This document shows, piece by piece, positions 13,684-15,792 of a stretch of 15,792 bases of DNA; position 1 is the stretch's first letter, and each line of letters begins with the position of its first letter. Made by a program: the position numbers and the translations under genes. The stretch spans positions 1 to 15,792 of the forward strand of contig CAMLQP010000040.1 in the NCBI GenBank assembly GCA_946482115.1, given 5' to 3'. The notes below the pieces were generated by a model. It was not told where the DNA came from. It saw only the letters and a list, made by a program, of their open reading frames with translations, and made no database searches. The DNA is from an uncultured Comamonadaceae bacterium. GTDB lineage: Bacteria > Pseudomonadota > Gammaproteobacteria > Burkholderiales > Burkholderiaceae.

Positions 13684-15272
13684 AAGGTGCTGCCTTCGCC
13701 GGGCCGGCTTTCGGCCCAGATGCGCCCGCCATGGCGCTCGATGATGCGCCGGCACAGCGCCAGGCCGATGCCGGTGCCTTCGAATTCGGTGGTGCGGTGC
13801 AGGCGCTGGAAGACGCCGAACAGCCGGTGCGCGCGCGCCGGGTCGAAGCCGACGCCGTTGTCCGAAACCCAGAACACCAGGCCTTCGTCCGGATGTTCGC
13901 GCCAGCCCACCCGCACGCACGAGCGCTCGCGCGGACGCGAGTATTTCAGCGCGTTGCCCAGTAGGTTGTCCCACACCTGGCTGATCAGCAGCGCGTCGCC
14001 CTGCACCGTGGGCAGGTCGGGGGCCACGTCCCAGTCCACCTGCTGGCCGGCCAGGTCGTGCCCCAGGCGGTTGATGCTGGCGCCCACTTGCGTGGCCATG
14101 CCCACCGGCCGCTTGTTCAGGGGTGCCAGGCCCAGGCGCGAGAACGCCAGCAGACCCTCGATCAGCGCCGCCATGCGCTGGGCGGCGCCGGAGATGGTGT
14201 CCAGGTGCCGCAGCGTCGTCGGGTCGGCCTGCTGGCCCAGGTGCTGCTGCAGGATGTCGACGAAGCTGGTGATGTGGCGCAGCGGCGCGCGCAGATCGTG
14301 CGAGACCGAGGTGGAGAAGGACTCGAGGTCGCGGTTGGCCTCCAGCAGCTGTCGGGTGCGTTCCTGCACCCGCGCCTCCAGCGTCTGGTTCAGCTCCTGC
14401 AACAGCTCCTGCAGGCGGCGCACCTCGGTCATGTCGCGCGTCAGGCACGAAAAGCCCAGCGACTCGCCGCTGGTCTCGTCGCGCAGCGCGGTCAGCACCG
14501 ATTGGCCCCAGAAGCGGCTGCCATCCTTGCGCTGGCGCCAGCCCGTGCTCTCGAACTGGCCGAACAGCGCGGCGCGCTCCAGCGCCAGGTCGGCGTCCAG
14601 AGATTCATCGTCGCGCCGGCTGGCGGCGTAAAAGCGCTCGAAGGCGCTGCCCAGGACCTCGCCCGTGGCATAGCCCAGCAGGCGCTCGGCGCTGGCGCTC
14701 CACTCGCTCACGCGGCCCTGGGTGTCCAGGAAATACACCGCGTGGTCGCGCAGGCCGTCGAGCATGAGCCGCAGGCGGTGCTCGGCTTCGCTGGCCGGCC
14801 GGGCCGGGTCGCGGTCGTGGGGCGCGGGCACTTCGGCCGTCTGCAGGTGGCAGAACAGCCCGGCGACACCTTGCGGTCCCAGGTCGGGCACCACCTGGCC
14901 GGCCAGGCGCCAGGGGCCGTGGACGTCGTGGCCGCTGGCCTCGAAGGTCTGGGCGTGGCCGCGCAGCGCCATGGCCAGCGCGGGCAGCATGGCTTCCAGC
15001 AGGCCCGGGCCGAACAGGTCCTGCACCGGCATGCCGGCCAGGTCAGGCCCGTCGGGGTGGACGTACTGGCGCAGTGCCCGGTTGGCCCAGCGGCAGCTGA
15101 GCTGCAGGTCCAGATAGCCCACCATGCCCGGCAGGTGGTCGAGCACGCGGGTCAGGAAGCCGGCATCGGCACCGGCGGCATGCGACGCGGCGGGCAGGCC
15201 CCGTGAAGGGGCTGGCTCGGGAAACAGACCGGTGAAGAACTCCTCCGGCAGGTGGTCTGCGGGCACGCTCAT
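13650..15272 (-). CDS. Soluble PAS-domain sensor histidine kinase
   Basis: This 540-residue kinase has no membrane segment, so it senses from the cytoplasm. Domain order: a first PAS-like region (about 38-145; LTRVLDHLPGMVGYLDLQLSCRWANRALRQYV), a second PAS (about 165-285; VYFLDTQGRVSEWSASAERLLGY with GSRFWGQSVLTALRDE and the PAC-like LGFSCLTRDMTE), a coiled coil (283-318), then HisKA with phospho-acceptor H325 in SVSHDLRAPLRH. The HATPase domain has N-box QVWDNLLGNALKYS (432-445), G1 DNGVGF (471-476) and G2 GTGIGLAL (499-506). All catalytic motifs are intact. No heme, flavin or chromophore cysteine site is evident, so the signal is unknown. No response regulator gene is adjacent in the window. 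It lies 48 bp downstream of glcD on the same strand. Confidence 0.94.
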   Translation of the reverse strand: MSVPADHLPEEFFTGLFPEPAPSRGLPAASHAAGADAGFLTRVLDHLPGMVGYLDLQLSCRWANRALRQYVHPDGPDLAGMPVQDLFGPGLLEAMLPALAMALRGHAQTFEASGHDVHGPWRLAGQVVPDLGPQGVAGLFCHLQTAEVPAPHDRDPARPASEAEHRLRLMLDGLRDHAVYFLDTQGRVSEWSASAERLLGYATGEVLGSAFERFYAASRRDDESLDADLALERAALFGQFESTGWRQRKDGSRFWGQSVLTALRDETSGESLGFSCLTRDMTEVRRLQELLQELNQTLEARVQERTRQLLEANRDLESFSTSVSHDLRAPLRHITSFVDILQQHLGQQADPTTLRHLDTISGAAQRMAALIEGLLAFSRLGLAPLNKRPVGMATQVGASINRLGHDLAGQQVDWDVAPDLPTVQGDALLISQVWDNLLGNALKYSRPRERSCVRVGWREHPDEGLVFWVSDNGVGFDPARAHRLFGVFQRLHRTTEFEGTGIGLALCRRIIERHGGRIWAESRPGEGSTFYFALPGDAAA

Positions 15273-15320
15273 GCCGCAGACTGTAACGCAATGTCAAATC
15301 CGGAAGGCGTGAGAAATGGT

Positions 15321-15792
15321 TCAGAAACGTGGCAGATCGGCGTGGGGCATCTGCCCGGCACGCACCAGCTGCTTGCCGTATTCCGCGCAGCGGTGCAGCG
15401 TGGGGATGACCTTGCCGGGGTTGAGCGTGCCCTGGGGGTCGAAGGCGCGCTTGAGCGCGAACATCTGGGCGTTCTCCTCGGCGCTGAACTGCACGCACAT
15501 GCTGTTGAGCTTTTCCACCCCCACGCCGTGTTCCCCGGTGACGGTGCCGCCCATGGCCACGCTGGTTTCCAGGATGTCGGCGCCGAACAGCTCGCAGCGG
15601 TGCAGCTGGTCGGGGTCGTTGGCGTCGAACAGGATCAGCGGGTGCAGGTTGCCGTCGCCGGCATGAAACACATTGGCGCAGCGCAGTTCATATTTCTTTT
15701 CCATTGCCTGGATGGCGAGCAGGATATCGGCCAGCCGCTTGCGCGGGATGGTGGAGTCCATGCACATGTAGTCGGGGCTGATGCGCCCGCTG
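15321..15792 (-). CDS. glcD: Glycolate oxidase subunit GlcD-like FAD-linked oxidase, C-terminal part (partial)
   Basis: The frame is open from the right window edge (the upstream codons read SGRISPDY) to the TGA at 15321-15323, giving about 156 residues of C-terminus. The sequence CMDSTIPRKRLADIL, NVFHAGDGNLHPLILFD, GGTVTGEHGVGVEKLNSM and ALKRAFDPQGTLNPGKVIP is the characteristic C-terminal half of the FAD-linked oxidase C domain of GlcD. His residues in HAGDGNLHP and GEHGVG are the conserved metal/substrate-site residues of the family. In bacteria GlcD forms an enzyme with GlcE and GlcF that oxidises glycolate to glyoxylate. A D-lactate dehydrogenase of the same family is possible because the FAD-binding half is outside the window; the ISPDYMCMDSTIPR context favours GlcD. 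Confidence 0.9.
   Translation of the reverse strand, partial: SGRISPDYMCMDSTIPRKRLADILLAIQAMEKKYELRCANVFHAGDGNLHPLILFDANDPDQLHRCELFGADILETSVAMGGTVTGEHGVGVEKLNSMCVQFSAEENAQMFALKRAFDPQGTLNPGKVIPTLHRCAEYGKQLVRAGQMPHADLPRF

Noticed and set aside
11767..14448. Open frame of 893 codons on the minus strand
   Set aside because: It is a frame shadow of the kinase and an antisense shadow of the carboxyltransferase; the composition is Gly/Arg/His/Ala-rich without motifs.
15292..15297. TTGACA on the minus strand as -35 for the histidine kinase
   Set aside because: A 17-bp spacer would put the -10 over the start codon, where no matching hexamer exists.

Overview
The window is a gene-dense, very GC-rich chromosomal segment. 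It most resembles a betaproteobacterium of the order Burkholderiales, probably family Comamonadaceae (Hydrogenophaga/Acidovorax-like). The evidence is the protein content (YggS next to PilT/PilU, a PhaP-type phasin, a group III truncated hemoglobin with NsrR, the rsmI/yraN/SIS/BON cluster) and a GC-rich palindromic element at 4269-4316 of a kind I associate with this family. The genus cannot be fixed from this sequence. No tRNA, rRNA, CRISPR array, insertion sequence, prophage or integrase was seen, and no stretch over 300 bases lacks a gene. Most of it is ordinary core genome.

Layout, left to right. (1) 1-404: the 3' end of a DUF3617-type gene, meeting convergently with yggS (405-1091, minus). 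(2) 1131-4230, plus: pilT, pilU and a beta-hydroxyacid dehydrogenase, closely spaced. PilT and PilU are the retraction motors of type IV pili. (3) 4269-4316: the palindromic repeat between convergent transcription units. (4) 4317-5972, minus: yraN, a DiaA-like SIS protein and a BON-domain lipoprotein. Divergent from them are rsmI and a HIT protein (5972-7320, plus). This is the E. coli rsmI/yraN/diaA/dolP neighbourhood without lpoA. (5) 7378-8587, minus: a small membrane protein, then a truncated hemoglobin overlapping nsrR, with a near-perfect NsrR-type operator in front. (6) 8677-11060, plus: a DUF502 membrane protein, a Tat-exported intradiol dioxygenase and a YdjM-like membrane hydrolase. 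(7) 11061-11855: a phasin gene with an elaborate promoter region and a strong terminator. (8) 11905-13683, plus: a biotinyl-carboxyltransferase fusion, tail-to-tail with a PAS histidine kinase (13650-15272, minus). Beyond the kinase lies the 3' part of glcD, cut by the window edge.

How the genes work together. The clearest regulatory circuit is nitric oxide sensing: NsrR should repress its own operon through the palindrome at 8232-8264 and so control a heme protein that probably handles NO. The second is polyhydroxyalkanoate granule control: the phasin promoter is flanked by two copies of one 15-bp element in inverted orientation, which looks like a PhaR-type operator pair. The most unusual protein is the carboxyltransferase with its own biotinyl domain but no biotin carboxylase domain. 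I found no multi-gene system that looks wholly new.
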